Positions 31,897 to 40,061 of a stretch of DNA of 64,000 nucleotides are shown piece by piece. Within the stretch, counting starts at the first letter, position 1. Every line of letters begins with the position of its first letter. A program made the translations under genes and the position numbers. This DNA is from VRUE01 sp963708115 (GTDB lineage Bacteria > Actinomycetota > Thermoleophilia > Solirubrobacterales > 70-9): the NCBI GenBank assembly GCA_963708115.1, contig CAVPRX010000002.1, forward strand, positions 558,001 to 622,000. The letters are read 5' to 3'. The notes beneath the pieces were generated by a model, which worked only from the letters and a program-made list of their open reading frames with translations, was not told the origin of the DNA and ran no database searches.

Positions 31897-32241
31897 TTGC
31901 GCCCTTGGGTGCTCGTGACCGCCCGGCGTTTCCTGGATCTCCCCACGGGCTCCGTCCTCGGCAGCGACTTTCCCGTCGCTTCGACCCGACGCGCGCGCCT
32001 GCTCGGCCTCTCTTACCTCCGGATCGCCGATGCGGGGCCGGGGCTCCTGATCCCGCGTTGCCGCAGCATTCACACCTTCGGCATGCGCTTCGCACTCGAT
32101 CTCGTCTTCCTCGACCGAGATGGCCGGCCCTGCTCGGTGAGGCGAGGGGTGCCGCCACGCCGGCTCGCCTGGGATCGGCGGGCAAGCGCCGTCTTGGAGC
32201 TACCCGCTAACTCCGGACTTTGGCGTTCTCGGTGCGGGTGA
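31897..32241 (+). CDS. DUF192 family protein
   Basis: 114 residues, TTG start nine bases after GGGGGGAGAG. The family core is IHTFGMRFALDLVFLDRDG, followed by a VPPRRLAW turn. DUF192 proteins are small beta-rich proteins of unknown function, often exported in other bacteria; no signal peptide here. Other in-frame starts (GTG 31909 or 31915) are possible. It precedes the response-regulator/Tad operon by 39 bases. Confidence 0.75.
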   Translation: MRPWVLVTARRFLDLPTGSVLGSDFPVASTRRARLLGLSYLRIADAGPGLLIPRCRSIHTFGMRFALDLVFLDRDGRPCSVRRGVPPRRLAWDRRASAVLELPANSGLWRSRCG

Positions 32242-32280
32242 AGGGGGGAGAGTTTTCGTCTCGTCGCTCTTAGGGGGTGC

Positions 32281-32994
32281 ATGCTTCCCCAGAGACGTGA
32301 AATCGCCAGCGTCGTCGTCTGCGAGGATGACACCGCGACGCTCGAGTTGCTCTGCGACAACCTGGTCGCCGATCGCTTCGGCGTGCTGCCCGCGCCAAGC
32401 GCTTCCGATGCCCTGCGGCTGTGCCGCTACAAGCAGCCGGACCTGATGCTGCTCGACCTGACCCTGCCGGACGCCTCGGGGCTCGACGTGCTGCAGGAGA
32501 TCCGCGAAGCGGACGGCATCGTCTCGCGCTTCGACCCACGCCTGCCGGTGATCGTCCTCAGCGGTCGCGGCGCCGACCAGGATCGCGTGCGCGGCCTCGA
32601 GTTCGGGGCCGATGACTACGTGGTCAAGCCCTACGTGTACTCGGAACTGCGGGCGCGGATCACGGCGGTTCTGCGGCGGGTGGACCAGCGCAGCAGCGGT
32701 CCGATTCGGGTCGGCGACATCGTCGTCGACCCGGGCCGGCGCCGCGCCTGGGTCGGCGGGCGCGAGGTGCGACTGTCCAAGAAAGAGTTCTCGCTGTTGC
32801 GAGTGCTCGCCGTGGACCCGCACCGGGTCTTCTCCAAGCGCGAGCTGCTTGGTGAGGTCTGGGGCTACCGGACGCCGACCAAGACCCGCACGCTCGACTC
32901 GCATGCAAGTCGCCTGCGGCGCAAACTGGATCCCGAGCGGGCGCGCTTCGTAATCAACTGCTGGGGCGTCGGATATCGCCTCCTCGACGGATGA
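32281..32994 (+). CDS. Two-component response regulator, OmpR type
   Basis: 237 residues. Receiver domain: acidic pair in VVCEDDTATLEL, phospho-acceptor Asp in LLDLTLPDASG, Lys in YVVKPYVYSE. Winged-helix DNA-binding domain: LSKKEFSLLRVLAVDPHRVF, TLDSHASRLRRKLD, NCWGVGYRLL. AGGGGG is just upstream of the ATG. The stop overlaps the kinase start (ATGA). It probably controls the Tad secretion genes in the same run. Confidence 0.92.
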   Translation: MLPQRREIASVVVCEDDTATLELLCDNLVADRFGVLPAPSASDALRLCRYKQPDLMLLDLTLPDASGLDVLQEIREADGIVSRFDPRLPVIVLSGRGADQDRVRGLEFGADDYVVKPYVYSELRARITAVLRRVDQRSSGPIRVGDIVVDPGRRRAWVGGREVRLSKKEFSLLRVLAVDPHRVFSKRELLGEVWGYRTPTKTRTLDSHASRLRRKLDPERARFVINCWGVGYRLLDG

Positions 32995-33722
32995 TCGAGC
33001 TGGCTGAGATTGCCGTCGGGTGGCCGCTTGTCACCACGATGGCGGCGGCGGTCGCCGTTCAGGGTTTGCGCAACGGTCGCCGGCGCGGCGCTCTCAACGA
33101 GGCGCTGCACGAGCTGCGCCGCCCGTTGCAGGCGATCGCCCTCGCCGGAGCCGGGCCGGTTGGCTCGCCGCCGGCGATCGAGAGCTCGGTGCGCCTTGCC
33201 GCGGCGGCGCTGGAGCGGCTCGACCACGAGGTGAATGGTGGCGGCTCGCTGCGGCGCCCGGCGGAGGCGGTGGAGATGCGGCCACTGCTCGAAGCGGCGG
33301 CGCGGCGCTGGCGGGCCCGGGCGAGTCTCGGCGACGGTTCGCTGGGCCTGCGCTGGCGCGCCGGCCGCGCGGTCGTGGTCGGCGACCGGGTCGCCCTCGC
33401 CCAGGCACTCGACAACCTGATCGTCAACGCGATCGAGCACGGGGGGCCGGCAATCTCCATCGACGCCAGGCCGCACAGGGGCCGGGTGAGGATCGTCATC
33501 GCCGACTCGGGTCGAGCTGCCCGCCCGGACGCTCGTCGCGATACCCCGGCAGACGTGATCGCCCGTCTCTCCGGTCGTCGGCGTCATGGCCACGGGCTCG
33601 CCGTCGTCCGCCAGGTGGCGGCGGCACACCGGGGGCGCTTCGCGCTGCGGCGCTCCGACGCCGGATCACTCGCCCTGCTCGAGCTTCCGCTTGCCGACAA
33701 CCGGGGCGCTCTCGCGGCATGA
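32991..33722 (+). CDS. Sensor histidine kinase without an input domain
   Basis: 243 residues. One N-terminal hydrophobic segment (GWPLVTTMAAAVAVQGL), then the H-box EALHELRRPLQAIA, N-box DNLIVNAIEHG, and G-boxes IVIADSGRA and GHGLAVVRQVAAAHRG. Only the dimerisation/phospho-acceptor and ATPase domains are present; there is no extracellular or PAS/HAMP sensor. It must sense through its membrane segment or a partner. Overlaps both neighbours by ATGA. Confidence 0.85.
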   Translation: MIELAEIAVGWPLVTTMAAAVAVQGLRNGRRRGALNEALHELRRPLQAIALAGAGPVGSPPAIESSVRLAAAALERLDHEVNGGGSLRRPAEAVEMRPLLEAAARRWRARASLGDGSLGLRWRAGRAVVVGDRVALAQALDNLIVNAIEHGGPAISIDARPHRGRVRIVIADSGRAARPDARRDTPADVIARLSGRRRHGHGLAVVRQVAAAHRGRFALRRSDAGSLALLELPLADNRGALAA

Positions 33723-34375
33723 GCCGGCGCAGACGAGCGCTCGCGTTCCTGCTGCTGGCGCTCCTCGCCGCTGCCGGCGCCGCGGCGGTCGCCGACGGCT
33801 ACCGAGTGAGCGCCGTCCGCGGCTACGGGCCGCTGCGCCCGGTGGTGGTGCTTGGCGCAAGGATCGCGGCTGGGCGACGGATCGGGCCGGAGGAGATCGG
33901 CTCGGCCCTCACCGTGCGGCGTGTTCCGGTCCGGTTCGTTCCGCCCGGAGCGCTGGTTGCGCCTGGGGAAGCGCTGGGCCTGGTGGCCCGGGCGCCGCTG
34001 CCGCCCGGTTCCTACCTGCTCGGCGCGCAGCTCGGCGTCGCCCGCAGAGCTGGTCATGAGGGTCCGAGGCTCACGGGTGGGCGGCGGCCGGTTGAGATCG
34101 CCGTCAGCGGCGCCGATGTGCTGCTGGCTGCGGGTCCATCCAGGCCCGGATCGAGGGTCGACGTAGTGGTGACGAGCGAACCGGCGGGTGCCGGTCCGGG
34201 TCGGACCTATGTCGCCGCGCCCGATGTGCCCCTGCTGGCCTTGCTGCCGGGCCCCGAAGGCCCGGGGCCGGGGATGATCGCCGCCGCGACCCTGGGCCTG
34301 ACCAAGAACCAGGCGCTGCGGCTGATCGCCGCCGAGAGCTTCGCCCGCAAGGTGACCCTCCTGCCGGGGGACTGA
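33719..34375 (+). CDS. SAF-domain protein, CpaB-like (Flp pilus assembly)
   Basis: 218 residues from ATG 33719 (overlaps the kinase stop). N-terminal membrane anchor (ALAFLLLALLAAAGAAAVA), then a SAF domain (RPVVVLGARIAAGRRIGPEE, VAPGEALGLVARAPLPPGSY) as in CpaB/RcpC, then DVVVTSEPAG and a C-terminal beta region. CpaB proteins support Tad/Flp secretion. Immediately upstream of the Tad ATPase gene. Confidence 0.72.
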   Translation: MSRRRRALAFLLLALLAAAGAAAVADGYRVSAVRGYGPLRPVVVLGARIAAGRRIGPEEIGSALTVRRVPVRFVPPGALVAPGEALGLVARAPLPPGSYLLGAQLGVARRAGHEGPRLTGGRRPVEIAVSGADVLLAAGPSRPGSRVDVVVTSEPAGAGPGRTYVAAPDVPLLALLPGPEGPGPGMIAAATLGLTKNQALRLIAAESFARKVTLLPGD

Positions 34376-34382
34376 GCCGGCG

Positions 34383-35483
34383 GTGGCGGCGCGGCAAAGG
34401 CACATGGAGGATCTCGCCGACTCGTTGCGCAGCCGGCTGATCGAGGCGCGGCGCGAAGCCGCCGCAGCCGGTACGCCGCCGTCCGAGGAGCTGGTCGCTG
34501 AGGTGTCCGGCCTCGTGCAACGGGAAGCGGCGCTGCTCAGCTCGACGGATCGGGAGGCGCTCGTGGCCCGCGTGCTGCGCGACACCGTGGGCCTTGGACC
34601 GTTGGAGGACCTGCTTGCCGACCCCAGCGTTGAGGAGGTGATGGTGAACGGGCCCGGCCACGTGTATGTAGAGCGCGGCGGGCGGATCGAGGCGACCGAT
34701 GCCTGCTTCGCCGACGAAGAGGAGCTGCGCAACGCGATCGAGCGCATCCTCGCGCCACTCGGTCGCCGCATCGACGAGCTGAGCCCGATGGTGGACGCTC
34801 GACTCGCCGACGGCTCGCGGGTCAACGCGGTGATCCCACCGCTGGCCATCGACGGGCCTGCTCTCTCGATCCGCCGCTTCGGCGCCAGCCGCCCCAGCGC
34901 TCGCGAGCTGGTCGAGCTCGGGACCCTTACCGAGCGCCAGGTCGAGCGGCTAGAGCGGGCGGTCGGCGAACGGCGCAGCGTCCTCGTCAGCGGTGGCACG
35001 GGCTCCGGCAAGACGACTCTGCTCAACGCGCTCTCGGGCTTCGTCTCGCCAGAGGAGCGTTTGGTGACGATCGAGGACGCGGCCGAGCTGCGCCTGCAGC
35101 GACGCCACGTCGTGCGGCTTGAGAGCCGGCCGGCCGGGATTGAGGGAGGGGGTGAGGTGACGATTCGCGACCTGCTGCGCAACGCGTTGCGGATGCGGCC
35201 CGACCGGATCGTGATCGGCGAGGTGCGCGGCGCCGAGGCTCTGGACCTGCTCACCGCGCTCAACACCGGCCACCGCGGCGCGCTCTCGACCGTGCACGCC
35301 AACTCGCCGGCCGATGCCCTCGCCCGGCTGGAGACGCTCGCCCTGATGGCCGGGTTGGGGCTGCCGCACGAGGCGATTGCCGCGCAAGTCCGTCGCGGCA
35401 TCGACCTCGTCGTCCACCTCGAGCGGTTCGAGGACGGCTCTCGCCGGGTCACCGAGATCGCCGACGTGGTGGCGACCGGATGA
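34383..35483 (+). CDS. tadA: Tad secretion ATPase (CpaF/TadA family)
   Basis: 366 residues. DLLADPSVEEVMVNGPGHVY and RRIDELSPMVDARLADGS mark the N-terminal domain. Walker A VSGGTGSGKTTLLNAL, Asp box TIEDAAELRLQ, Walker B RPDRIVIGEVRGAEALDLL and His box LSTVHANSPADAL complete the secretion ATPase. Hexameric cytoplasmic motor for Flp-type pili or related filaments. GTG start at 34383; an ATG at 34404 with AAAGG upstream is an alternative. Overlaps tadB. Confidence 0.92.
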   Translation: MAARQRHMEDLADSLRSRLIEARREAAAAGTPPSEELVAEVSGLVQREAALLSSTDREALVARVLRDTVGLGPLEDLLADPSVEEVMVNGPGHVYVERGGRIEATDACFADEEELRNAIERILAPLGRRIDELSPMVDARLADGSRVNAVIPPLAIDGPALSIRRFGASRPSARELVELGTLTERQVERLERAVGERRSVLVSGGTGSGKTTLLNALSGFVSPEERLVTIEDAAELRLQRRHVVRLESRPAGIEGGGEVTIRDLLRNALRMRPDRIVIGEVRGAEALDLLTALNTGHRGALSTVHANSPADALARLETLALMAGLGLPHEAIAAQVRRGIDLVVHLERFEDGSRRVTEIADVVATG

Positions 35484-36337
35484 GCGGCGCCCCTGGGCCG
35501 CTGGTACCGATTGCAGGTGCCGCCGCGGGTGGCTTGGCGGCACTTGCCGCTCGCGAAGCCGTGCTTGCGACTCCGGCCGTTGCGCAGTGGCTGCGGCTTG
35601 CGCTTGAGCCGTTGCGCCGGGCGGGGGAGGAGGGCTACGTGCCCTCGACCGTGGAGCGCCGGCGCCTAGCTGCGGTCGGGGCCGGCGCGGCGCTGCTCGG
35701 CGGCTGGTTCCTGGCCGGGGCGACGGTCGCGGTGCCTTTGGCGGTTGCCGGTCCTGGGTTGGCGGGCTGGGCGGTGTCGAATCGCCGCCGCCGCTATCGG
35801 CGTGCCCTGGAGCGGGCGCTACCCGAGGTGGCGGTGGCGGTCGCGGATTCGCTCGCCGCCGGTCGTTCGCTGCGGGCCTCGCTGCCGGCGGCGGCGTCCT
35901 CGGTCGACGGTCCGGCAACGGTCGAGCTGGCCCGGCTGGGGGCGGAGCTGGAGCTGGGGGCGCCGACGGTGACGGCGATCGAGGGATGGCGACGGCGGAT
36001 GCGCTCGGCAAGGGTCGACGCCTTCTCCATGGCGCTGCTCAGCCAGCAACGCGCCGGCGGTGATCTCGCCGGCCTCCTGCGCCGTTTCGCCGAAGGCGCC
36101 GCCGAGCGCGACCGCGCCGCCGATGACGCCCGGTCGGCGACGGCGCAGGCTCGCTTCACCGGCCTGCTCGTCGTCGCGATGCCCAGTGGTGGTGCGCTCT
36201 TCGCCGAGCTGATCCAGCCAGGTTTCCTCGCCGGGGTGTTGGGCGCCCGGGCCTCAGCGGTGCTGCTGGCGCTTGCCGCCGCGCTGCAGCTCGTCGGCTT
36301 CGTTGCGATCCGGCGCTTTGCCCGGGTGGTCGAGTGA
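35480..36337 (+). CDS. tadB: Type II secretion F-domain protein TadB
   Basis: 285 residues. N-terminal membrane segments (PLVPIAGAAAGGLAALAA; GAALLGGWFLAGATVAVPLA), a cytoplasmic GspF/TadB domain (ALPEVAVAVADSLAAGRSLR, FSMALLSQQRAGGDLAGLL), and C-terminal helices (RASAVLLALAAALQLVGFVA). Inner-membrane platform protein that pairs with TadC and is driven by TadA. ATGA overlap with tadA and GTGA with tadC. Confidence 0.88.
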   Translation: MSGAPGPLVPIAGAAAGGLAALAAREAVLATPAVAQWLRLALEPLRRAGEEGYVPSTVERRRLAAVGAGAALLGGWFLAGATVAVPLAVAGPGLAGWAVSNRRRRYRRALERALPEVAVAVADSLAAGRSLRASLPAAASSVDGPATVELARLGAELELGAPTVTAIEGWRRRMRSARVDAFSMALLSQQRAGGDLAGLLRRFAEGAAERDRAADDARSATAQARFTGLLVVAMPSGGALFAELIQPGFLAGVLGARASAVLLALAAALQLVGFVAIRRFARVVE

Positions 36338-36966
36338 GGTCACGTGTTGCACTCGCACCGAAACTGTCCTGCGCAGTTGTGGGCGGAATCGTGGCGCTGG
36401 TCGCTGCGCCGGCGGCGCCGGGTCGAATCGCGCTGCTCGTCGCGGTCGGATTGCCGACGGCCGGCTTCGTCCTGCCTGATGCGCTGCGGGAGCGCGAGGC
36501 GCGGCGCCGCCATCGTCGCCTGATCGCTTCGCTGCCCGACGCACTCGATCTGCTCGCGATCGGCTCGGCGGCGGGTCGCAGCCCGGCGGCGGGATTTGCC
36601 GAGATCGCCCGCGCCGGCAGCGGCCCGCTCGCCGACGAGCTGCGGGTCACGATGGCCGAGCTCGGCTGCGGTCAGCCGCTGGCTGAGGCGCTTGCCGGGC
36701 TGCGCCGGCGGGTCCCCGGCTCCGAGGTCGCCTCCCTCTGTGCCTCGATCGAGCGCTCGCGTCGCCTCGGTTCGCCGTTGGTGGACCAGCTGCGCCGTCA
36801 GGCCGCCTCGCTGCGCCGCGACCAGCGCCGTGCCGTCGAGGAGCGCGCCGCCCGCGCCGCTCCCAAGATCCAGCTCGTCGTCGCCCTGATCCTCGTCCCC
36901 TCGGTCCTGCTGATGATCGCCGCGGCTCTCATCGCCAACGCCGATGTCCTGCTCTCTGGCTTCTGA
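36334..36966 (+). CDS. tadC: Type II secretion F-domain protein TadC
   Basis: 210 residues, GTG start. N-terminal membrane helices (SCAVVGGIVALVAAPAAPG; IALLVAVGLPTAGFVLPDAL), F-domain (IASLPDALDLLAIGSAAGRS, ASLCASIERSRRLGSPLVDQ) and C-terminal helices (IQLVVALILVPSVLLMIAAA). Second platform protein. The operon stops here, one base from the convergent DUF3137-like gene; no Flp pilin, TadE pseudopilin or TadV peptidase is in the window. Confidence 0.88.
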   Translation: MRSRVALAPKLSCAVVGGIVALVAAPAAPGRIALLVAVGLPTAGFVLPDALREREARRRHRRLIASLPDALDLLAIGSAAGRSPAAGFAEIARAGSGPLADELRVTMAELGCGQPLAEALAGLRRRVPGSEVASLCASIERSRRLGSPLVDQLRRQAASLRRDQRRAVEERAARAAPKIQLVVALILVPSVLLMIAAALIANADVLLSGF

Positions 36967-36967
36967 G

Positions 36968-37840
36968 CTACTCGGCCGTCTCTTGACGCAGGCGGGTGGC
37001 GACAGTGGCCGACGCTGCGCTGATCGCGTCGAGCTCGGCCGCCTCCTTCTTGTGGCCCTTGACGTAGCAGCAGAGCGTGCCTTCGACCAGCTCGAAGGCG
37101 AACTTCTCAGGGGCCGAGTCGGTCAGCCAGACGATGAAGGTGGGGGAGAAGAGCTGGCGCAGGCGGTTGGCGTCCTCGCCTTTGGCGGCGAAGATCTCGT
37201 AGCGCTCGTCGAGCGCCTCGCTCTCCAGCTTGACCCGCTCTTTGGAGCGGCGGAAAGCGTCCTCGAACTTCTCCAGGGCGCGCAGGCCGGACTTGGGCTG
37301 GCAGTAGAGCTCGGGAACGAAGCCGGCGCACTCGGGGACCTGGATGAGGCCGATCGTGTAGCGGTAGTAGTTGGTCTGCTGGTTGCCCTTGCTGTCGGTC
37401 GTCTCTTCCTCGTAGGTGTAGAGAGCGAGGAGGCCGTCGACCGCGTCGGCCAGCGGTCCTTCCAGCATCCGCTCCGCGTAGCGGTCGTCACCCTTGCGCA
37501 GCAGGGGGGTCGCCTGCGGTAGGCGGCTGCGGCCGTAGACAGTCATCCCGCGCTGCTGCCCGTAGATGTCGAAGAACGCTCCTTCGGCGCGAGAGTCGGC
37601 GACTCCGAAGACGACCAGCAGGGCGATGATCAGGGCTGCGAGGAGGCCGGCGGCACCGATCGCGGGCCCGGCGAGCAGCGTGCCTGCGACGGCGCCCGCG
37701 ATTGCCGCCAGGGCGATCCCGACCCGCACGCCTGCCTTGCCGAGCAAGAGGCGGAAGTAGTAACCGCGCAGGTCGTTGGCGTCGTCGGGCGGGGTCGTGC
37801 CCGCTGCCGGCGGGGCGGCTGTCTCCTCGGTTGCGCTCAT
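36968..37840 (-). CDS. Membrane protein, DUF3137-like
   Basis: 290 residues from ATG 37840 (MSATEETAAPP); the longer frame to 37978 crosses the mraZ control region. Two membrane helices (VGIALAAIAGAVAGTLLAG; GAAGLLAALIIALLVVFGVA), then a soluble domain (LDERYEIFAAKGEDANRLRQ, FIVWLTDSAPEKFAFELVEG, TLCCYVKGHKKE) resembling DUF3137. That match is by eye. Diverges from mraZ. Confidence 0.6.
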   Translation of the reverse strand: MSATEETAAPPAAGTTPPDDANDLRGYYFRLLLGKAGVRVGIALAAIAGAVAGTLLAGPAIGAAGLLAALIIALLVVFGVADSRAEGAFFDIYGQQRGMTVYGRSRLPQATPLLRKGDDRYAERMLEGPLADAVDGLLALYTYEEETTDSKGNQQTNYYRYTIGLIQVPECAGFVPELYCQPKSGLRALEKFEDAFRRSKERVKLESEALDERYEIFAAKGEDANRLRQLFSPTFIVWLTDSAPEKFAFELVEGTLCCYVKGHKKEAAELDAISAASATVATRLRQETAE

Positions 37841-37910
37841 CGACGGAGCGAGCCTAACCCCTGCAACCGAGGTTGCGAATGGGGCATCTGTTTTGGGTCG
37901 TGTTGCAAAG

Positions 37911-37935
37911 TGGGGGAAAGTGGGGTACTGTGGCG
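37911..37935 (+). promoter_or_regulatory. MraZ operator repeats (MraZ box)
   Basis: Three TGGG/TGGC repeats start at 37911, 37921 and 37931, exactly ten bases apart. MraZ is known to bind TGGGN repeats spaced by five bases before its own gene, so autorepression of the division cluster is expected. TACTGT (37925-37930) within it may be the -10. Confidence 0.75.
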
Positions 37936-37951
37936 CTCGAGTTGAAGCCCA

Positions 37952-38005
37952 GGACCGGGGTGGTGAGGCTCCTCCCACCTCATCACTCCGGTCCTAACTC
38001 TTTTT
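37952..38005 (+). terminator. Terminator-like hairpin in the mraZ leader
   Basis: Arms 37952-37968 and 37978-37994 pair over 17 positions, including two G-U wobbles that hold only in plus-strand RNA. The 9-nt loop is CTCCTCCCA. A T-tract (38001-38005) follows six bases later. It lies between the MraZ operators and the mraZ ATG (38030), so it could act as an attenuator. Confidence 0.55.
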
Positions 38006-38029
38006 CCGGCCGCAGAAAGGACCACGGGG

Positions 38030-38473
38030 ATGGCATTTCGGGGTCTCTACGAGCACAGTCTCGACTCCAAGGATCGCCTTACGGTTCCCTCTCGCTTTCG
38101 GGCCGCGCTCTCCGACGGAATCGTTCTCTCCAAAGGCTTCGACCCCTGCGTCTGGGTGCATACGACCGGGGAGTTCGAGCAGTTGTCCGACCGCTTCCTC
38201 TCCCCGCACAGCCCCTTCGGCAAGGACGCGCGCAGCTTGCGCCGCCGTTTCCACGGCGGCTCTTTCGACGAGACGCTCGACTCGGCCGGTCGCATCCGCG
38301 TTCCCAAGCCGTTGATCGAGCACGCCGGCCTCGCCGGCCCCTGCGTAGTAATCGGCGCCGGCGAGTACCTGGAGATCTGGAACGCCGAGGCCTGGGCGAA
38401 GCAGGAGGAGGAGCTCGACGCCTCCGCGCCCGAGATCGCCGAGGGCCTGGCCTCGGGTGGAGCGGTCGCGTGA
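38030..38473 (+). CDS. mraZ: Transcriptional regulator MraZ
   Basis: 147 residues with two AbrB-like (SpoVT) domains: MAFRGLYEHSLDSKDRLTVP and, in the second, ETLDSAGRIRVPKPLIEHAG. MraZ forms ring oligomers and represses the division/cell-wall cluster it heads. Three matching operator repeats lie about 100 bases upstream. AAAGGA and GGGG precede the ATG. The neighbouring order mraZ-rsmH-ftsL-ftsI-murE-murF-mraY is the classical dcw order. Confidence 0.95.
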   Translation: MAFRGLYEHSLDSKDRLTVPSRFRAALSDGIVLSKGFDPCVWVHTTGEFEQLSDRFLSPHSPFGKDARSLRRRFHGGSFDETLDSAGRIRVPKPLIEHAGLAGPCVVIGAGEYLEIWNAEAWAKQEEELDASAPEIAEGLASGGAVA

Positions 38474-38546
38474 CATGCAAGCCCACGCCTCCCTGTCCGA
38501 CCGAGCTCATCGCTACACCGGACCCCACAGCGCAACCCTTATCTAC

Positions 38547-39502
38547 ATGCCCACCGAGCACGAGCCAGTCCTTGCCCCCGAGCTGACCGCCCTGCTGGCG
38601 CCTCGGCCGGGGCAGATCGCCGTCGATTGCACCTTCGGCGGCGGTGGCCACGCGCGCCAGATCGCTGCGGCGATCGGGACCGAGGGGACGCTGATCGGGA
38701 TCGACCGCGATCCCGCTGCCGCAGGCCCGTTTCGAGCGCTTTGCGGCGGAGGTCCCCTGCCGGACCCGCTTCCTCGGTAGCGACTACTCGGCAGGTCTTC
38801 GCGCCCTGCGTGGCGAAGGCGTCCGCCCAGACATGGTGTTCATGGACCTCGGAATGTCCTCGATGCAGGTCGACGCCAGGGAGCGGGGGTTCTCCTACTC
38901 CTACGACGCGCCGCTCGACATGCGGATGGACACGCGGCAGGAGTTCAGCGCCGCCGACCTCGTCAATGAGTGGCCCGAGTCGCGTATCGCCCAGGCGTTG
39001 CGGCGCTTCGGCGAGGAGCGCTACGCGGGCGGGATCGCGCGGGAGATCGGCCGCCGCCGCCCTCTGCGTACCACCGCCGAGCTCGTCGACGCGGTCAAGG
39101 CCGGCATGCCGGCCTCGGCCCGCTTTGGCGGCGGGCACCCGGCCAAGCGGACCTTCCAGGCGATCCGGATCGCCGTCAACGGCGAGCTCGACTCGCTCGA
39201 GGACGCCATGCCGACCGCCTGGTCGATGCTGCCGATCGGCGGGCGCCTGGCGGCGATCTCCTTCCACTCGCTCGAGGATCGCCGCGGTCAAGCAATTCCT
39301 TGCCGATCGCGCCCGCGGCTGTGTCTGTCCGCCCGAGCTTCCGGTCTGCGCCTGTGGGCGCGAGCCCGAAGCGGAGCTGCTGACCCGCCGTGCGATCGCG
39401 CCGGAAGCGGCCGAGATGGCCGCCAACCCGCGCTCGAAATCCGCCCACCTTCGCGCCGCGGTCAAGGTCGCTGAGGCGCAGAGCGCCGGGAGCGCCGCCT
39501 GA
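38547..39502 (+). pseudogene. rsmH: 16S rRNA m4C1402 methyltransferase RsmH, two apparent frameshifts
   Basis: SAM-dependent methyltransferase (TFGGGGHARQI near the start, MVFMDLGMSSMQVD, ISFHSLEDRR, AANPRSKSAHLRA at the end). The protein reads in three successive frames: a single extra base near 38721 (after IGIDRDPAA) and an extra G near 39286 (after HSLEDR) must be removed to give a full-length RsmH. No stop codons or other decay are seen in the corrected reading, so sequence error is more likely than a true pseudogene. The final TGA overlaps the ATG of ftsL. Confidence 0.85.
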
Positions 39503-40055
39503 TGGCCGCTGCCGCGACCGCCCGCAAGACCGCCTCGGCTCCGAGTCACGCTCCGCGCCGTAAACGGCCGCTCGTCGTAGCCTCGGCTCGCACCGCCCCG
39601 GCCCGCAAAGCGCCCGTTCGCAGAACTGCACCGGCGCGCCGCAAGGCACCGGTACGCCGTCCGGGCGGTCAGCTGATCCCGATAGCGGTCGGCACCGCCA
39701 CCGCCGTCCGCAACCTTCCCGACTCGGGCCTGGTGGTGCGGATGACCCGCGGTCGTGCCTGGATCGGGGTTCTGGGTGTGCTGCTGGTTGGGATCGTCGC
39801 GCTCAACGTGATCACGCTCAGCCTCGCCGCGGGTGCCGGCCATATCGATCAGAACATCCAGGCGCTCGACGAAGAGAACTCGATCCTGCGCAGCCGCGAC
39901 GCGCAGCGCTCGGGTGCCGGGCGGATCGCGCCACGACGGTGCGGCGCTCGGTTTGAGCGCGGCGGCCGTCGAACAGGTCGGCTCGGTGCGAGGCGAGCCC
40001 ACGCGATGTCAAGACCGCGGCACAGCGCCTGGCCGCCGCCGGAACGGCTTACTGA
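39502..40055 (+). pseudogene. ftsL: FtsL-like cell-division protein, two apparent frameshifts
   Basis: Arg/Ala/Pro-rich cytoplasmic N-terminus, one membrane helix (WIGVLGVLLVGIVALNVITL), then a heptad-like coiled coil (HIDQNIQALDEENSILRSRD), the FtsL layout. To continue, an extra C near 39931 and an extra base near 40004 must be removed; the reading then gives GAALGLSAAAVEQVGSVRGE and ends TAAQRLAAAGTAY at a TGA seven bases before ftsI. FtsL is normally essential for septum formation with FtsB/FtsQ, so the breaks are suspected sequence errors. Confidence 0.75.
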
Positions 40056-40061
40056 GGCTCG

